The notes: a model not told the origin generated them from the sequence alone. A stretch of DNA of 64,000 bases from Rachicladosporium sp. CCFEE 5018 (GCA_002077045.2 KZ111146.1:1144050-1208049), one strand, 5' to 3'; shown: positions 39,685 to 52,733, numbered from the stretch's first letter. Made by a program: numbers and translations.

Positions 39685-41630
39685 CCCATCCCGTCGTTGC
39701 TTGACCACCTGCTACCAACGGCCGGTCGTCGCACAGCGCCGCTCAATCTCGGTCCCTGTGTTGGTAGATGCGCGCCAAGTACGCAGTGTCTGACCCGCAA
39801 TCCGGGATTCGGTAAGGCCGTCTGGCCCAGTGAGGTTCAATATGCGCGTCGTTGCGCGCAAGTTGGCGATGATGTGGATGCGCTTGAGCTGCTGGAGGCT
39901 GATTGCGCCCGCCTTGTATTGGCGCCTGCACGCGCACTAACGTCGCTGGCGCCCTTCCCACGGCGGCGATCGTGCAGGATAGAGTCTGCCGAGTCAGCAA
40001 CACGATCTGGCGACGGGGATTGCGACGCAAGGTGGTGTCGCCTGCAAGCTGTTTGGTGCTTGAGGCTTGAAGTGAGGGCGTGCCGTGCGGCGGCGAGTAA
40101 CGAGGAACGAGCCGCGCTGGACGAATGACGCAACGCTGCTGTGAGTCCGTGCACAACAGGTGCAGCTGACAGAGCTAGACGCGGGCAAGAGCTTCGATGC
40201 GTCTTCGATAGTCAAGCCGCGACAGATCGAGGAGTCATCTGCAGATGCTGTCACGAGGTTGCGTGTCCCTTTTGCGCAGTCGCGGAGTGCATGCCCGAGG
40301 CTCACCGCGATCTGAAGAGCGCCGCGGAGACAAGCACAGAGGACCAGGAGTCGCACCAGTAATGTAAGGGATCTATCGCAAGGTGCATGCAGCAAGGCGG
40401 GCTGGATCTGGCATTCGCACTGGCTCTCTGCATCTCCAGACTCTAGCTAACTCGTCCCGAGCTGACGGGAGATTTTCGCGGGCATTGCTGCGTGCGCGAC
40501 ATGGAAGGGCCTGCTGCCAGACCGCTGCAATGATAGCTTTGTACCTACCTTTCCAATATACACCGAGTGCTGTCAGATTCGAGACGTGGTGCGACCATGT
40601 CTTCTTTCATGTTTTTGCCTTCGAAACACTCTGCGAGCTCGATGCATTTACCAATGTTAGCAGGGCGGTCACCAGTAGGAATTTCAGCCAGCTAGCTAAG
40701 CTGCTTAAATTCTCACAAACCAAAGATCGCCAGTGGACATAAGATCGAATTTACAGAAGTGATGCTGGCATACATGCGGTCCGATTAAGCTCACGGCTCA
40801 AGCGCATGAGGGTTTGCGAAGTGAAGGCAGGCGCACGAGTATGAATGTTCCTTCCCTGCAACACCATGGCCTCGGACCGCAGGCCTTTCTCAAAGTCCAC
40901 AATTGTCTCAATGGTCGACCCGTTATGCTGAAGTGCCCGTGACACGCACCGTAAGACTGGGAAAGCATCTCGAATAGTGTAGAGCAGGAGAAGCGCGCGA
41001 CATGGAAGCGCCTGATATGCTAGACCGCTACAAATGAAAGCTTTGTGCATCCACCTACTTATGTTATGCTTCAATCTCATGCTCCTAACGGAGCCACTTT
41101 GTTTGAAATACACATATGGGCTCAAGTAATTAGAAGGTTTTCTTGGCGTCTGCCTTCCCACTCCTTTTCGCGAGTGGACGAAGTTAGGAATCTGATCCGT
41201 GTGCTTAGCTGAGGTTGTAGTAGGAGCCTGGGTTCATGAGATCGTCTAGGTTCCGACAAGCACATAAGGAGCGGTTTTGATTTTGCTTATTTACACTCGC
41301 CTTTGCTTCCGGACTGATCAGATCTGGTTCTGCGCCAGCGTCAACGACTTGCTGATCATTTATGATCGTCCTGGTTCTCTTCAACCGTCTACAGTTCGAT
41401 CCCACTCGGTGGTCAGGTTTCACACTTGTTGAGACCTTGGAGTCGCATCTCGAGTGACATCGGAGCAACGGAGCCTACAAAGCACGTGAACTGTCCCACG
41501 CTGCAACCATTTCCCCGCAACGTTGTACTACATATCATTTATACAATGATGTAGCGCTCGCACGCCCTCACGGTCAATATGTTCCTGCCCGTCTCCTCCA
41601 GGTAGTGCAACCCCAGCAACGCTCTTGGCC
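39685..41630. other. Upstream part of the RSC7-like gene and intergenic region, segment B
   Basis: No differences were found from 11043-12988, including the TAG-interrupted frame (to about 39925) and the diverged direct repeat pair (40494-40549 and 40995-41056). Confidence 0.4.
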
Positions 41631-42467
41631 ATGGAGTCTATGACAGTCAAAACGCCTGATGGCGTCGCTTGGTACGTGGAGCGCTTCTCACCGAGCGAGA
41701 AGACCACTCCGGCCGAGGACACGACGCCCATTGTACTCATCCCTTCGGGCGAAGGAGACTGCGGAAATCTCCGCGCGGTAGGCACTATCCTCGCGGCTTC
41801 GGGCAGACAAGCTCTCTCCTTTGATCTTCCCGGCTTCTCTCGCACAACAGCGCCAAAGGAAGCATACACGCCGACCACACCTGAGGGCGTGGCTCAGCAA
41901 ATAATCACCCTTCTCGACACCCTTCAGCTCGGACGCGCCGCATTCTTCGGCAGCTCATCGGGTGGCGGCGCCGTGCTCGCAATCCTCGCCTTACATCCTG
42001 AGCGAGCAAAATGCGGTATCGTCCACGAAGTGCCCCTCGGGCCGTTTCCGGGGTTCGACGAGATCCAGCGAAAATCAGACGACGAAGTGTCGGCGATATG
42101 TGGCGGCTTCTTCGCAAACGTCTTCTTTGAGCAGGAAGAAAATAACGGCAAAGCGAAGTGGGATGCCCTTGGTCCGGAGTACCATGCTCGGCTGAAGCGC
42201 AACTACGTGACTTGGATGCGGGTTATAGTCAACGGCTACGAATCTGCCTCTGGGGAGCTCGCGACTGTGGAGAATCTCAAGAAGCGACCGATCTTCTGGA
42301 CCGTGGGTGGGATGAGTGACCCCAAGATCTGGCAGCAGGACTTTGACTTCGCAGGAAAGGCTGGCATTCAGGTCAGGACGGATGTGCTGCACTGTATGCA
42401 TTTTCCTTACGTGTCGATCCCGGAGAAGACCGCGGACTGGATCATTGAGTGCGTCGAGCAGGCTTGA
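41631..42467 (+). CDS. Alpha/beta-hydrolase fold protein, segment B
   Basis: The predicted protein is identical to that at 12989-13825 (278 residues; nucleophile elbow GSSSGGG; late Asp and His). Confidence 0.85.
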   Translation: MESMTVKTPDGVAWYVERFSPSEKTTPAEDTTPIVLIPSGEGDCGNLRAVGTILAASGRQALSFDLPGFSRTTAPKEAYTPTTPEGVAQQIITLLDTLQLGRAAFFGSSSGGGAVLAILALHPERAKCGIVHEVPLGPFPGFDEIQRKSDDEVSAICGGFFANVFFEQEENNGKAKWDALGPEYHARLKRNYVTWMRVIVNGYESASGELATVENLKKRPIFWTVGGMSDPKIWQQDFDFAGKAGIQVRTDVLHCMHFPYVSIPEKTADWIIECVEQA

Positions 42468-42835
42468 TGCTCTCACAGACGGCAGTAAGACTACGGGTAG
42501 CTCGAGGGGGTTCAATCAAATAGGCCTAATCAGACTTTCAAGTGACGATGTCTCTCAGGCAGGACTATGTGTGCGTCGTGTAAGTTGAGAGAGTGTTCGC
42601 AATCGCGGGCGCTGTTCTTGATATCTGAACGCTCGAGCACTAGGGCGTGACGGTCGCGAATTGGGTTGCAGGGTAATAGAACATGAGAGCGTAGCCATGT
42701 ACTGTTCGAACATAGCCAATGCGAGATAAATATAGGGGATGAAGTCGCCCGAATTTAGGTTCCTCACCTACGACCACTGAGTTCCATGTTATACATCACG
42801 CTATCTATACAATGCACATTCTATAGTCTACTCAC
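42468..42835. other. Convergent intergenic region, segment B
   Basis: No difference from 13826-14193 was found, and no gene is visible. Confidence 0.4.
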
Positions 42836-45800
42836 TTACTGCACTTTCCTAGCCTCGACCGGCCTCCTTCTCGTATCTCCGTTCAGCGTCTGCGCAGACC
42901 ACATCGGACCAGCCGTCCGTGGCGCATTAAATGTCAAGACCTTTACACAGTTTCCGAAGGCCACAGCAACAGACTGAGGACCAAGAGCTGCGATTGGACC
43001 AGGCTCTGTGACATATAGGGATGCCTCATGCCCAGTGTCATCAGCCAAAAGATCGACGACGTGTGTTTCGCCTGCTAGAGTGTACGCATAGGCTTCCCAG
43101 TTGTCTTTGTCAATTTCGATTTCACTTTGTCTCGGTGTCTTGCGGTTGCGGGTGTCGCTCGACAGTGTGTCCGCTGAGGCGATGGGCTGCTGTCGAATGC
43201 CGAGTATGGCATGCGAAGGCAGAGCTCTCCAAGTGCCTGGATGTTGTATGCTCGAACCTGAGGGAGCCGCTTTCAACAGTGAGTGACAATCTGTTTGATC
43301 CGCTGTGAAGCAGATATTGCGGGATCCTTCTGCCGAATTTTCACTGCCTTTCGTAGTGATCTGAATCCTATGACCGTCGTTGTTGACTCCGACTACTGCC
43401 AATCTGTCGAAGGCCGATGCGTCACATGCTATGCACTTAGAAGCTTTGCCCAGTATACTCGTAGCATTACTTGTTCCCTGCAACGATGCTATGACTGAGA
43501 TAGTATCCAGTGTGCCAAAGTCGACAAAGTATACCGTATTGTCGACGCCAATGGATAGCATCTGTGGATCTGCGTCGTTGATGACACCGATGGAGACGAA
43601 ACTGTTTATCAGTCTCGTGGTATTTTCACGACACAGCTGGGCTGAAGCTGCGTAGGACCAGGCGGTCTTATCGAGGGAGTAGGCTGTCACATGGGCGTCA
43701 TCGGTGACAACGAAGAGCCGCGAGTCTATCGTGTCTGCCATCAACGCTGCCCCTCTTAGTGGCCTAGCCGTCAACTCTGCTGTCGAGGATGCGCCGTCCC
43801 CGAGATCGATGGTCGCGATGCGGCCGCCCGCCGTGACGGCGACAAACACGGTTCCATGTCCTTTGTCTGTAGGCATCTGAGTAAAGTCGAAGAGCACAGC
43901 CGGATGATCATCTGGGTATCGTAGAGAACGCTGCAGGGGGCTACGGTCTCTGGTCGAGTAGAAGGTGATATGGTCGTCTGCGCAATGCATGGCCAGAATT
44001 AATCCATCCTTGCTGAGCGCGATGTTGTGCAGAGGCCATCGTACGCGACTTGTAAGCTCTGGCGGAATGATCTCGACAGCATGTGCCTCTTCATTACGAT
44101 TCCAAGTTGTGATAGCGATACTCCGGTCCAGTGCGACCGTGGCGAAGTGTCCCTGCGATGATCCCGCGATCTTGACAATATCCAGTCTATGGGGGAGAGT
44201 GACATGGATGACCTTGAGTGGCTCTTCAACACGAGCAGATAAGGCGTCCGACGTGTCGGATGAGTCAGCCCAGAGTAGGAAGTTCATCAGCACTGCGACA
44301 AAGGTCACCACAAACACCACAGCCACTGTAAAGGGATAGAAGTGGTGGAGTGCGAAAGATCTCAAAGCGTCTGTCAAGACGTCGAAGCCGTGAGGAACTC
44401 CCGTGCGATCAGCACCAGACAGCACCACGATTAGTGGTGAGAATATGCGGATCACAAAGTCGCTTGCTCCGGGCTCGACGAGGCGCATCACTTCGCGGGC
44501 AGTGTCGAAGTCTTGCATACGAATCCACTCACCAGGAGTGATCGAAACATTCATCGGCGGTGTGGCGAAGTGTTCGAAGTCGGCCAGAGCGGGTATATCA
44601 CTCCTCAGCTGACCTATGAAGAGACCAACGAGATGTCGCAGAGTCATTGCCTTCTCCCGAGTCTCGAAAAAATGGTAGTTCAACGAGAGTATAAAGGTAG
44701 TCGTCACGACTGAGCCAGCCATCCGGGTGCTAAATGGTAGACGTCCGTGCATCATTGCATCGAGCCAGCTACGCTGTTCCAGTGGTCGTCGACTGGGTGA
44801 TCTGGTCTTACCTGCGCGTAACAGTGAGTCCTGGAGCTCGAGACGACGTATATCAACGTTGAGGACCGCGACAAAGAACGTGAGTAGGAAGAAGGAGTCG
44901 AATAGTGTGGCTATCGCAGCAAATGCACAGAAGGCTTTGACACCAGGTGAAACGACGATGGCGAGCAGCCATAAGATAACGATGTTCTGTATAGCCGTTG
45001 CCACTGACAAGGGTCCGATGTCGCCCAGCGCATTTGCGATACGTATGTCCGTCGCCATAGTCGGCGGATATGCCAAAACAGCGTTGATCATGCGGAACAT
45101 GTTCTCCAGGCCGATGACTAGAACAATGAAGGGATACGCATTCGAAGGAATCGTCGCAAGGTTGATCTTGAGCATACCGCAGATCGTGAAGGATGCCAGG
45201 ATTGATGTAGTCAGCTGTGTGATAGCTGTGACGACCAGTCCGAACCGACTGTGGAATGCTCGTAGCCTTCGTAGGCTCAGGAGGACGTATAGTAGCATAC
45301 ACCCATAAGCAAAAGCAAGAGCGAGGTTCTCTCGAGTACTGATCGGCTTGAAAGAGAACTCGTAGAGGCGACTGCGACTGATTTCTCCATGAGGTGGGTA
45401 CAGGGTGCAGTTCTCACAGGCCTTGTATTCAAGATTGTGCATCTTGTCCTGCCACTTACCACCTACGCCATCTTCGACCTTGTTCATGAGAGTAAGTACA
45501 AGGGCATCCGCTGCTATGAGCTTGCGGTGGTGGAAGGCTTTCCCTGCCAAGACAGATGCTGGCCGAAGCGCAACGTTCAGAGCAGAGGTCGTCTTTGACT
45601 GCTCGTTGACTGTGCGTACGACGTCAGCATCACGGTCGATAGTCTCTGCCGAATTGTTCCAGTAGAAGAGGGGACTGTGATAGCCCCAGCTAAGCTCGCT
45701 CTGCGCGATCTTGTCGTGCAGTACTGGCTGACTAGAGGGCAGCGTCTCTTCTCCTACGAGAGTTTGCTGGATGACCAGCGCACTTTTAAGGACATCATGT

Positions 45801-46123
45801 TGAAGTGCTTGCATGTAGCTGCCGTGGACCCAAACCTGGCGCATCTCGACATCGGCTCGGAATCCTTGATCAACGCCCACGGGCTTCGCGGTTGTCCATA
45901 CGTCACGTGGCATGCTCGTGAAGCCTGCTGTTGGGTTCTCGGACAAGAAGACAGTCGGGTAGCTAAGTGCCACGCCAATGGCCACAGATACCAGCATCGC
46001 AATGAGCCAATGCTGCGCAGTGTAAAGGCCATGTCGATAGAACGCTCGCCTGATTGGGTGATCGTCTGCGAGTCGAGGCGGGTCTGTCGTCCCTCTAATC
46101 GGATAGAGCAGAAACCAGATCAT
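42836..46123 (-). CDS. SCAP: SCAP-like protein with sterol-sensing domain, segment B
   Basis: The predicted 1095-residue protein is identical to that at 14194-17481: N-terminal membrane helix, sterol-sensing domain, further helix and WD-like C-terminal half. Confidence 0.9.
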   Translation of the reverse strand: MIWFLLYPIRGTTDPPRLADDHPIRRAFYRHGLYTAQHWLIAMLVSVAIGVALSYPTVFLSENPTAGFTSMPRDVWTTAKPVGVDQGFRADVEMRQVWVHGSYMQALQHDVLKSALVIQQTLVGEETLPSSQPVLHDKIAQSELSWGYHSPLFYWNNSAETIDRDADVVRTVNEQSKTTSALNVALRPASVLAGKAFHHRKLIAADALVLTLMNKVEDGVGGKWQDKMHNLEYKACENCTLYPPHGEISRSRLYEFSFKPISTRENLALAFAYGCMLLYVLLSLRRLRAFHSRFGLVVTAITQLTTSILASFTICGMLKINLATIPSNAYPFIVLVIGLENMFRMINAVLAYPPTMATDIRIANALGDIGPLSVATAIQNIVILWLLAIVVSPGVKAFCAFAAIATLFDSFFLLTFFVAVLNVDIRRLELQDSLLRAGKTRSPSRRPLEQRSWLDAMMHGRLPFSTRMAGSVVTTTFILSLNYHFFETREKAMTLRHLVGLFIGQLRSDIPALADFEHFATPPMNVSITPGEWIRMQDFDTAREVMRLVEPGASDFVIRIFSPLIVVLSGADRTGVPHGFDVLTDALRSFALHHFYPFTVAVVFVVTFVAVLMNFLLWADSSDTSDALSARVEEPLKVIHVTLPHRLDIVKIAGSSQGHFATVALDRSIAITTWNRNEEAHAVEIIPPELTSRVRWPLHNIALSKDGLILAMHCADDHITFYSTRDRSPLQRSLRYPDDHPAVLFDFTQMPTDKGHGTVFVAVTAGGRIATIDLGDGASSTAELTARPLRGAALMADTIDSRLFVVTDDAHVTAYSLDKTAWSYAASAQLCRENTTRLINSFVSIGVINDADPQMLSIGVDNTVYFVDFGTLDTISVIASLQGTSNATSILGKASKCIACDASAFDRLAVVGVNNDGHRIQITTKGSENSAEGSRNICFTADQTDCHSLLKAAPSGSSIQHPGTWRALPSHAILGIRQQPIASADTLSSDTRNRKTPRQSEIEIDKDNWEAYAYTLAGETHVVDLLADDTGHEASLYVTEPGPIAALGPQSVAVAFGNCVKVLTFNAPRTAGPMWSAQTLNGDTRRRPVEARKVQ

Positions 46124-46506
46124 GATCGCTTGGTCCAAGGCAGTCTAATGACTTAGGGCTTGATAGATGGCGACTCTCGACCTCGTCTGTGGTCCATGGG
46201 CGGCATGGTCCTCGCCATGACAGGACCGATGCTGTTCAAGTCTGGCTCAGGAAATGCGGACGAGCCCGGTCGAAACGCGCAGAAAAGGCATACGGGCTTC
46301 AAACCAAAGGAACTAGATCAGAGCGAATGCTTATAGAATGGAACGATGCATATCGCGTGAAGTAGAGTTTCGCATCCGCATAAACCAAGCTTCCGGCCTT
46401 ACCCGCCAGGGTCCAGCATGCGTCGCCACCTCCACCTTCGCCTTGCGTCTGGACTTCATCATCAACACCTCCACTCCACTCAGCGACAGTACCTTCAATC
46501 GTCACC

Positions 46507-47895
46507 ATGCCGCCTATACCAGGCATGGTGCATTGGCACAGCCTCATAGCGAGGCATGCCAAAAGCCTCAAGTCCGCCTTCCAAAAGGCAGCCAAAGCGC
46601 TCGACGCCGAGTTCGCACCCAAGGCACAAGCCCAACTGGAACCAATTCTCGTTCGCAACAGCAAACACCATCCTACGCATCCGCTTGCACGCATTCGACA
46701 GAGTCAGTCACGATGGTATAGCACGTCGAGGGGTTCTCTCGATGCTACAGTAAGTAGAAGTGGACACCGCAGCAGCCAAACATGTCTCATGACTCCAACC
46801 TAGATCCGACACTTCAGCTCGTCAGCATCAAGGTCTGGCATCAATTACGATCGAGCGTCGTTCCCCAAGTCCCGCATCAGCACCACCATTGGACGCTCGA
46901 GCGGACGTAGCCCGTTCAACTCCACCCTTCGACCAAACCTGACTGGAGGTGCACTGGGCAGAACAGCTGGTGGCTACAGCATTGGCTCAGGTCGTGTAGG
47001 AGGTGCAAGATTCTTCTCACATGGGCCAGCCAGCCAGGCGCAAGTCGTGCAGAATGTTTCGCAAGCCGTGCGGGCTTTCTTCATTTCTGGCAACAAGGCG
47101 CAATTTGACGGCACTTCGCCGATCACTGGCGGAAAGAGGTACAAGGCTGTCACGTCGTTGCAAGCCGAAACTGGCGAGAAGATGCGGTCAATTCCTAGGG
47201 CCACACCAGGCTCGTGGGTCGACTTCCCTGTGAACGCCACCATCACCGCCCTCACCCCACTCAGCGGCCTCACTGGCTTTACCTCGACATCCTGCGCGTC
47301 CATCGACCACCTCAACACCGAGGGACTACTCGACATCCTCTCTGTCGATTTCTCGCGTGTTCTCAAGGACCTTGCCGCAGTGTTGAACGACCTGAAGCGG
47401 CTATCAGCACTCGGCGACCTGCCAATCACATATCAAGACTCGGGCATACGGGTGCATTTTCCCGGTGTTGACGCAATATCTGTTGAAAGGCTATGCGAAG
47501 AGCTCAATGTTACTCGAGGCGTGGTGACGCAAGACGAAGCCTTCGACAGCTTTGCAGGAACTGAAATAGCGCTTCTCTTCCCCTTCGCACCTAGTGCGGA
47601 GGTTTCCGACTGTGCAAGCTTCTTCGAGGAGCCGATATACAACAAACGGGGCCCACTAATCCAGCTAGAAGACATGCTGTTCACGCCGTCGGAAAGCCAT
47701 GAAGCCTATTCTACGCATTCGAACTCGGGTCTCGAGGATGTTATCGCCAAAGATGATTTCCTGTACTCGCCTTCGAATTATGAGTCGGTACGGTCCGGCA
47801 GCCACTCCGTGTCTGACAAGCACTCGCCGCTCGAGTATCACGAGTTCGAGGGCATATATCGCTTCATCGAGCAGTGCGATCGGGCGAGGCGATGA
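46507..47895 (+). CDS. Conserved fungal protein of unknown function, segment B (one intron)
   Basis: Exons 46507-46749 and 46804-47895 give a 444-residue product identical to that of 17865-19253. The preceding 383 bases (46124-46506) are the shared divergent promoter. Confidence 0.75.
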
Positions 47896-48372
47896 GGGGC
47901 GGGATAGGTTGGAGAAGGCTACTTTCGGCGAAGATTGAGATACCCGGGCTATGAAACCACGCAGGCGTTCTGTAGTTCAGCAATATCAGTTGTCACTTAC
48001 CAGTCTCTCCCCCTTTCGTGGAATAAGTTCTCCGCAACCCATCTGTTCGTCCAAGGAAGCCTTGGCAACGCTCCCCCGCAAGTCAAGTGTGGATTTACTG
48101 AGCTTCAAGTTCGCACGAGTACCTTGACCAGCCCGTTACCGAGCTCGTGACACTAAGGAATTGTATATGACTCCCGTCCTTACCTTGTGCCCGCAGTCTG
48201 TTGTCTCCCGCGCTTTACGCCCTTTCCACGCCGCGTTTTCTTTCCGGCCTTGGGTCTGGGACTCTGCCACTCATTCGACCGTCAGGCCCGAATTCTTGAA
48301 CACTGCAGCTTCAAGTGCGTGAAGGTGTGCACCGAAATTGGCCTCACGACACCCGCTGTCTGATCGCCCAGC
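47896..48372. promoter_or_regulatory. Intergenic region upstream of the NatA subunit gene, segment B
   Basis: No difference from 19254-19730 was found. It has a C/T-rich leader and no other element. Confidence 0.3.
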
Positions 48373-51002
48373 ATGGCGGCGAAACCCTCGAACCAACAGC
48401 TTCAATCGAAAGAAGCCACCCTCTTCAGGCACCTGGTTCAAAATTATGAGACGAAGCAGTACAAGAAAGGTCTCAAAGCCGCCGAACAAATCCTTCGCAA
48501 ACAACCCGATCATGGCGACACCCAGGCGATGAAGGCGCTCATTCTGAGTAATCAGGGGAAGCAAGATGAAGCCTTCGAACTGTGCAAGACGGCGCTTAAG
48601 AACGCCATGAAGTCACATGTCTGCTGGCACGTCTACGGCTTGCTCTATCGCGGAGTACGAAATTATGAGGAGGCACTGAAGGCGTACAGATTCGCGCTGA
48701 AGCTGGATCCGGATAGCGTGCAGATCCAGCGGGATCTTGCGTTACTGCAGGCGCAAATGAGGGACTTCACGGGCTTGACGGCGAGTAGACAGCAGATGCT
48801 GCAAGCGAAGCCGCAGCTGAGATCGAATTGGACTGCCCTGGCGATCGCGCAGCATCTGAATGGGGATCTGGCGGCTGCAGAGGATATCCTGCATCGGTAT
48901 GAGGAGACACTGAAGCAGACGCCCGGGAAGGGAGACATGGAGCATCAGGAGGCGGTGCTATATAAGAATACGATCATTGCGGAGAGTGGGAATGTACAGA
49001 GGGCGCTGGAGCATCTGCATGGTGTTTACAAAAATGCGATTGATCGTGTGGCGGTGATGGAGATGAAGGCGGAGTACCTGCTGAAGCTGGAAAAGAAGGC
49101 GGAGGCGGAGAAGGCATACAGGTCGTTGCTGAATCGCAACACGGAGCGGAGAGCTTACTTTGAGGGCTTGGAGAAAGCTTGTGGGCTGGACAGGTCGAAG
49201 AAGGAGGATCACGCGAAGCTTCTGGAGCTGTACGAAGAGTACGCGAGCAGGAGCGAGCGACGGGATGCAGCGCGGCGCATGCCTCTGGACTTTCTAGAGG
49301 GTGATGTGTTTAGAGAGCATGCTGACCGATACTTGCGACGCATGTTCACGAAAGGCATCCCGAGCACTTTTGCCAACACGAAACAGCTGTATGCTGACCC
49401 TGCGAAGATGGAGACTATACTCGACCTGGTCAAAGGCTACTCGAAAGAAGAGCCGTACACTAATGGCGGTGCCGAGCAGCGAGAAGCCAATGGAGGGATC
49501 GAAAAGTCAGGGTCGAGCAAAACTGTGTCACCAGAGGTAATCGCAAAGAACTGGAGCCTGAGTGTGAACTACTTTCTTGCACAACATTACGACTATTACC
49601 TTTCTCGAGATGCCAAGCAAGCGCAGCAGCATATCGAGAAAGCTATCGAGATCAGCGCCTCGAAAACTGACTATACCTACCACATGACACGCGCGAGAAT
49701 AATGAAGCATCAGGGCAATACTGCAGCCGCTTCGACGGCCATGGATGCTGCAAGGGAAATGGACAAAAGCGATCGGTACATCAACACGAAGTGCGCGAAG
49801 TACCAACTACGAAACGACGAGCATCAACCAGCAATCGACACGATGGGCATGTTCACGCGTAAGGAGGCTGTAGGAGGGCCCCTTGGCGACCTGCTCGATA
49901 TGCAGTGTGTATGGTTCATTACAGAAGACGGTGAGAGCTACCTACGGCAAGGCAAGTATGCGCTTGCACTGAAGCGCTTCAAGTCCGTCTATGATATCTT
50001 CGATACCTGGACAGACGACCAATTCGACTTCCACTCCTTCAGTCTACGGAAAGGCATGATTCGGGCCTACATAGACATGATGCGGTGGGAAGACAAGCTA
50101 CGAGAGCATCCGTTCTTTTCGCGAGCTGCGTTGTCAGCGATCCGGATCTTGACACTACTTCACGATCGACCCGAGCTAGTCAAAGGAGGTCACATGAACG
50201 GTACTGGCCACAGCAGCGCAGAGAAGAAGGCTGCAGCTAAGGCACGGAAGGCGGCAGAGAAGGCCGAGGCTGACAAGAAGCTGGCCGCTGCGAAGAAGGC
50301 TACGCCGAAAGCTGACGATGAAGATGCAAAGAAGAAGGAAGACTCGGACCCGCAAGGGACGGAGGCGTTCAAGAACATTGGCGACAAGCCGCTTGAAGAG
50401 GCGATGAAGTACTTGATTCCGCTGCTGGAATTAAGTCCGAAGAGCGTTGCTGCGCAGGTGGCTGGATTTGAGGTGTACATCCGGAGAAGTAAGCCCATCT
50501 TCTATCATTACGCATGAGCACATGCTAACAATGCTTTCCAGAAAAGTACCTGCCAGCACTTAAATGCTTTCTCGCTGTCCGCGAACTCGACTCCAGTAGT
50601 CCACGCGTCCACGAACTCGGCAGCCGCCTGAAGCTCGCCCTGAAGACCGATTCAGCAGACCTTCTAACAGCAGTCAAAGAGACCATCGAAGCCGCGTTCC
50701 CCAGCAAGCACGCCGACGAAGACATCGCCAAGCACAACGAGCACTATCTCGAGAAACACGCAAATAGCGCACCACACGTACAAGCCGTGATCCGCGTGCG
50801 AATAGCAGCAGACGGCAAGTCTGTCGAGAAGAGCGCCGGAGACCTGACCAAGACGTTGGAGTCTGAGACAGTCGCGTTAGAAGATGCGCTGGCTGGTTTG
50901 TCGTTACTTGATGATATAGAAGCCGAAACGACAGCCAAAGAGAAGTACACTGAGGCTGCGCGGAAACGGTTCCCGGAAGCTACGACTTTCAGTGCACGAT
51001 AG
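48373..51002 (+). CDS. NAT1: NatA auxiliary subunit NAT1/NAA15, segment B (one intron)
   Basis: Exons 48373-50488 and 50542-51002 give an 858-residue product identical to that of 19731-22360, with TPR-like repeats and the Lys/Ala-rich basic segment. Confidence 0.95.
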
Positions 51003-51317
51003 GTGAGTGCATGGATGTGTATAGTGGACATGCTGAAGGGGACGTGTAGATAATACATTACTATACGCTGTAAGTAGCCTAGGTTCAAACGCCCAACACC
51101 CGATATCGTTGATCTCGAAGCCCAGTCTACCCCAACATAGCTCCCGTTGCTTTGCAGTCACGCAATCGATCTCCCGAGCTTCAGCACCGCACTGCTATGA
51201 CGACTAAATACGTGACAGCTAGCTTTGAGAGAGCCGTCCTTGCGAGAGATGTTCAGCTCGCAGCACTTGCCCGCCCTAGGCTTAGTTTCTCGCCGTTGCA
51301 GTAGAGGCACGTGCCTG
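51003..51317. other. Convergent intergenic region, segment B
   Basis: No difference from 22361-22675 was found, and nothing is recognised. Confidence 0.4.
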
Positions 51318-52733
51318 CTAGGCCTGCGGCGGTCCGTATCCTTGAGGCGCGCCCGGCTGCTGCTGCGGAGGGAATCCCTGATTTTGGTCCGGTCCCTGAG
51401 TATGGTAGATCGGCTGTCCCTGCTGTACATGACCTTGGCTAGGATCAGGCACTGGAACGCCTTGCATGAGCTGCTGCGGATAGCCTTGATTCTGATCGTT
51501 CACTGGAGCATAATCCGACTGGCTTGGATCGGGTCCCGGCACATAAGTAACAGGCTGCTGACCATATCCCTGACCCGGGTCCGGTTGTGGCTGACACCCT
51601 TGCACAGACTGCTGCTGCACAAGGCCGGGATCGAGCGCTGGGTCATACGTCTGTATTGGCTGCTGCACCTGTTGCGGGCCTGGCTGCGGTGTGGTGTACG
51701 TCTGCTGCGGTGGACCGGGCGGTTGCGTGTAGATCTGGTGCTGAGGACCTGGCGCTTGATTGTACAGCTGTTGAGGTCCTGACGGTGCCATCTGCTGATG
51801 GTCTTGTGGTGGATAGTAAGCTTGCTGGTGTGCGGCGGGCTGTGGCTGCATCTGCACTGGCGATGACTGGATGCTCATCTGATCGAGCGGAGGTCCAGCT
51901 TCCTGCACTGGCGCTGGCTCGGGCTGGTATTCAGGTTGCTGTATGTGAGCGGGTCCTGCAACCTGTGGTGGCGGCGACGGTCCCCGGCCTCCACCTGCAC
52001 TCGACAGAGCTGCGGACGGCGCTGCGACTGTAGTTGGAGTAGTAGGACCGTTGCCTCCCTGCATGGCTTTCGCGAACGCATCCTGACTTGCTTGCAATGC
52101 GTTCTGATACTTTTGCATTTCCTCTGTTGGCCCACCGCTAGCGGAACCAGCGCCGAAAACACCAGGAAACGGAGGGAATCGCCGTGGACCGAAGGAACCA
52201 GGCCCTGCGGTCATACCGGGCAACATACCAGGCCTCATCCCAGGCCTCATCCCAGGCCTCATTGGGGGTATCATACCTAGCGGCAGATCCTGCCCACCCA
52301 TCGAGGGAGGCATCACAGTAGATGGCATCCCTGACCCGGGTATCCCAGGCGCTGTAGGCATACCTTGTCCATTCATCGCGGCCCACGCTGCAGCTGGCGA
52401 CCGTCGGGCCAACATCTGATGCACCACGTGGGGCGGCGGTGGTGGAATGCCTTGCCCAGGCATGCCAGGCCACATGTGACTTGGAAAACCTTGAGTCGGG
52501 GCAGGAGGGGACCTGCCTGGCGTTGCTGGCTGACCTTGGGACCCCGGAGTCTGAGAGTTGGCTGCTCCCGCTAGTGATGCCATCCCAGGGAACATACCAG
52601 GTGGGTACGCTCCATACATCCCAGGAAATGAAGGGTATTGCTGTCTTGGCATCCCAGGAACCCAGCCGGGTGGAGGACCTATCGGCTGTCCGTCCCACAT
52701 CTTCAGGCCAGGGTGTTTGGACTTGCGACCCAT
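51318..52733 (-). CDS. Pro/Gln/Gly/Met-rich low-complexity protein, segment B
   Basis: This is a 471-residue frame identical in product to 22676-24091, including the repeated P-G-M-R units. Confidence 0.6.
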   Translation of the reverse strand: MGRKSKHPGLKMWDGQPIGPPPGWVPGMPRQQYPSFPGMYGAYPPGMFPGMASLAGAANSQTPGSQGQPATPGRSPPAPTQGFPSHMWPGMPGQGIPPPPPHVVHQMLARRSPAAAWAAMNGQGMPTAPGIPGSGMPSTVMPPSMGGQDLPLGMIPPMRPGMRPGMRPGMLPGMTAGPGSFGPRRFPPFPGVFGAGSASGGPTEEMQKYQNALQASQDAFAKAMQGGNGPTTPTTVAAPSAALSSAGGGRGPSPPPQVAGPAHIQQPEYQPEPAPVQEAGPPLDQMSIQSSPVQMQPQPAAHQQAYYPPQDHQQMAPSGPQQLYNQAPGPQHQIYTQPPGPPQQTYTTPQPGPQQVQQPIQTYDPALDPGLVQQQSVQGCQPQPDPGQGYGQQPVTYVPGPDPSQSDYAPVNDQNQGYPQQLMQGVPVPDPSQGHVQQGQPIYHTQGPDQNQGFPPQQQPGAPQGYGPPQA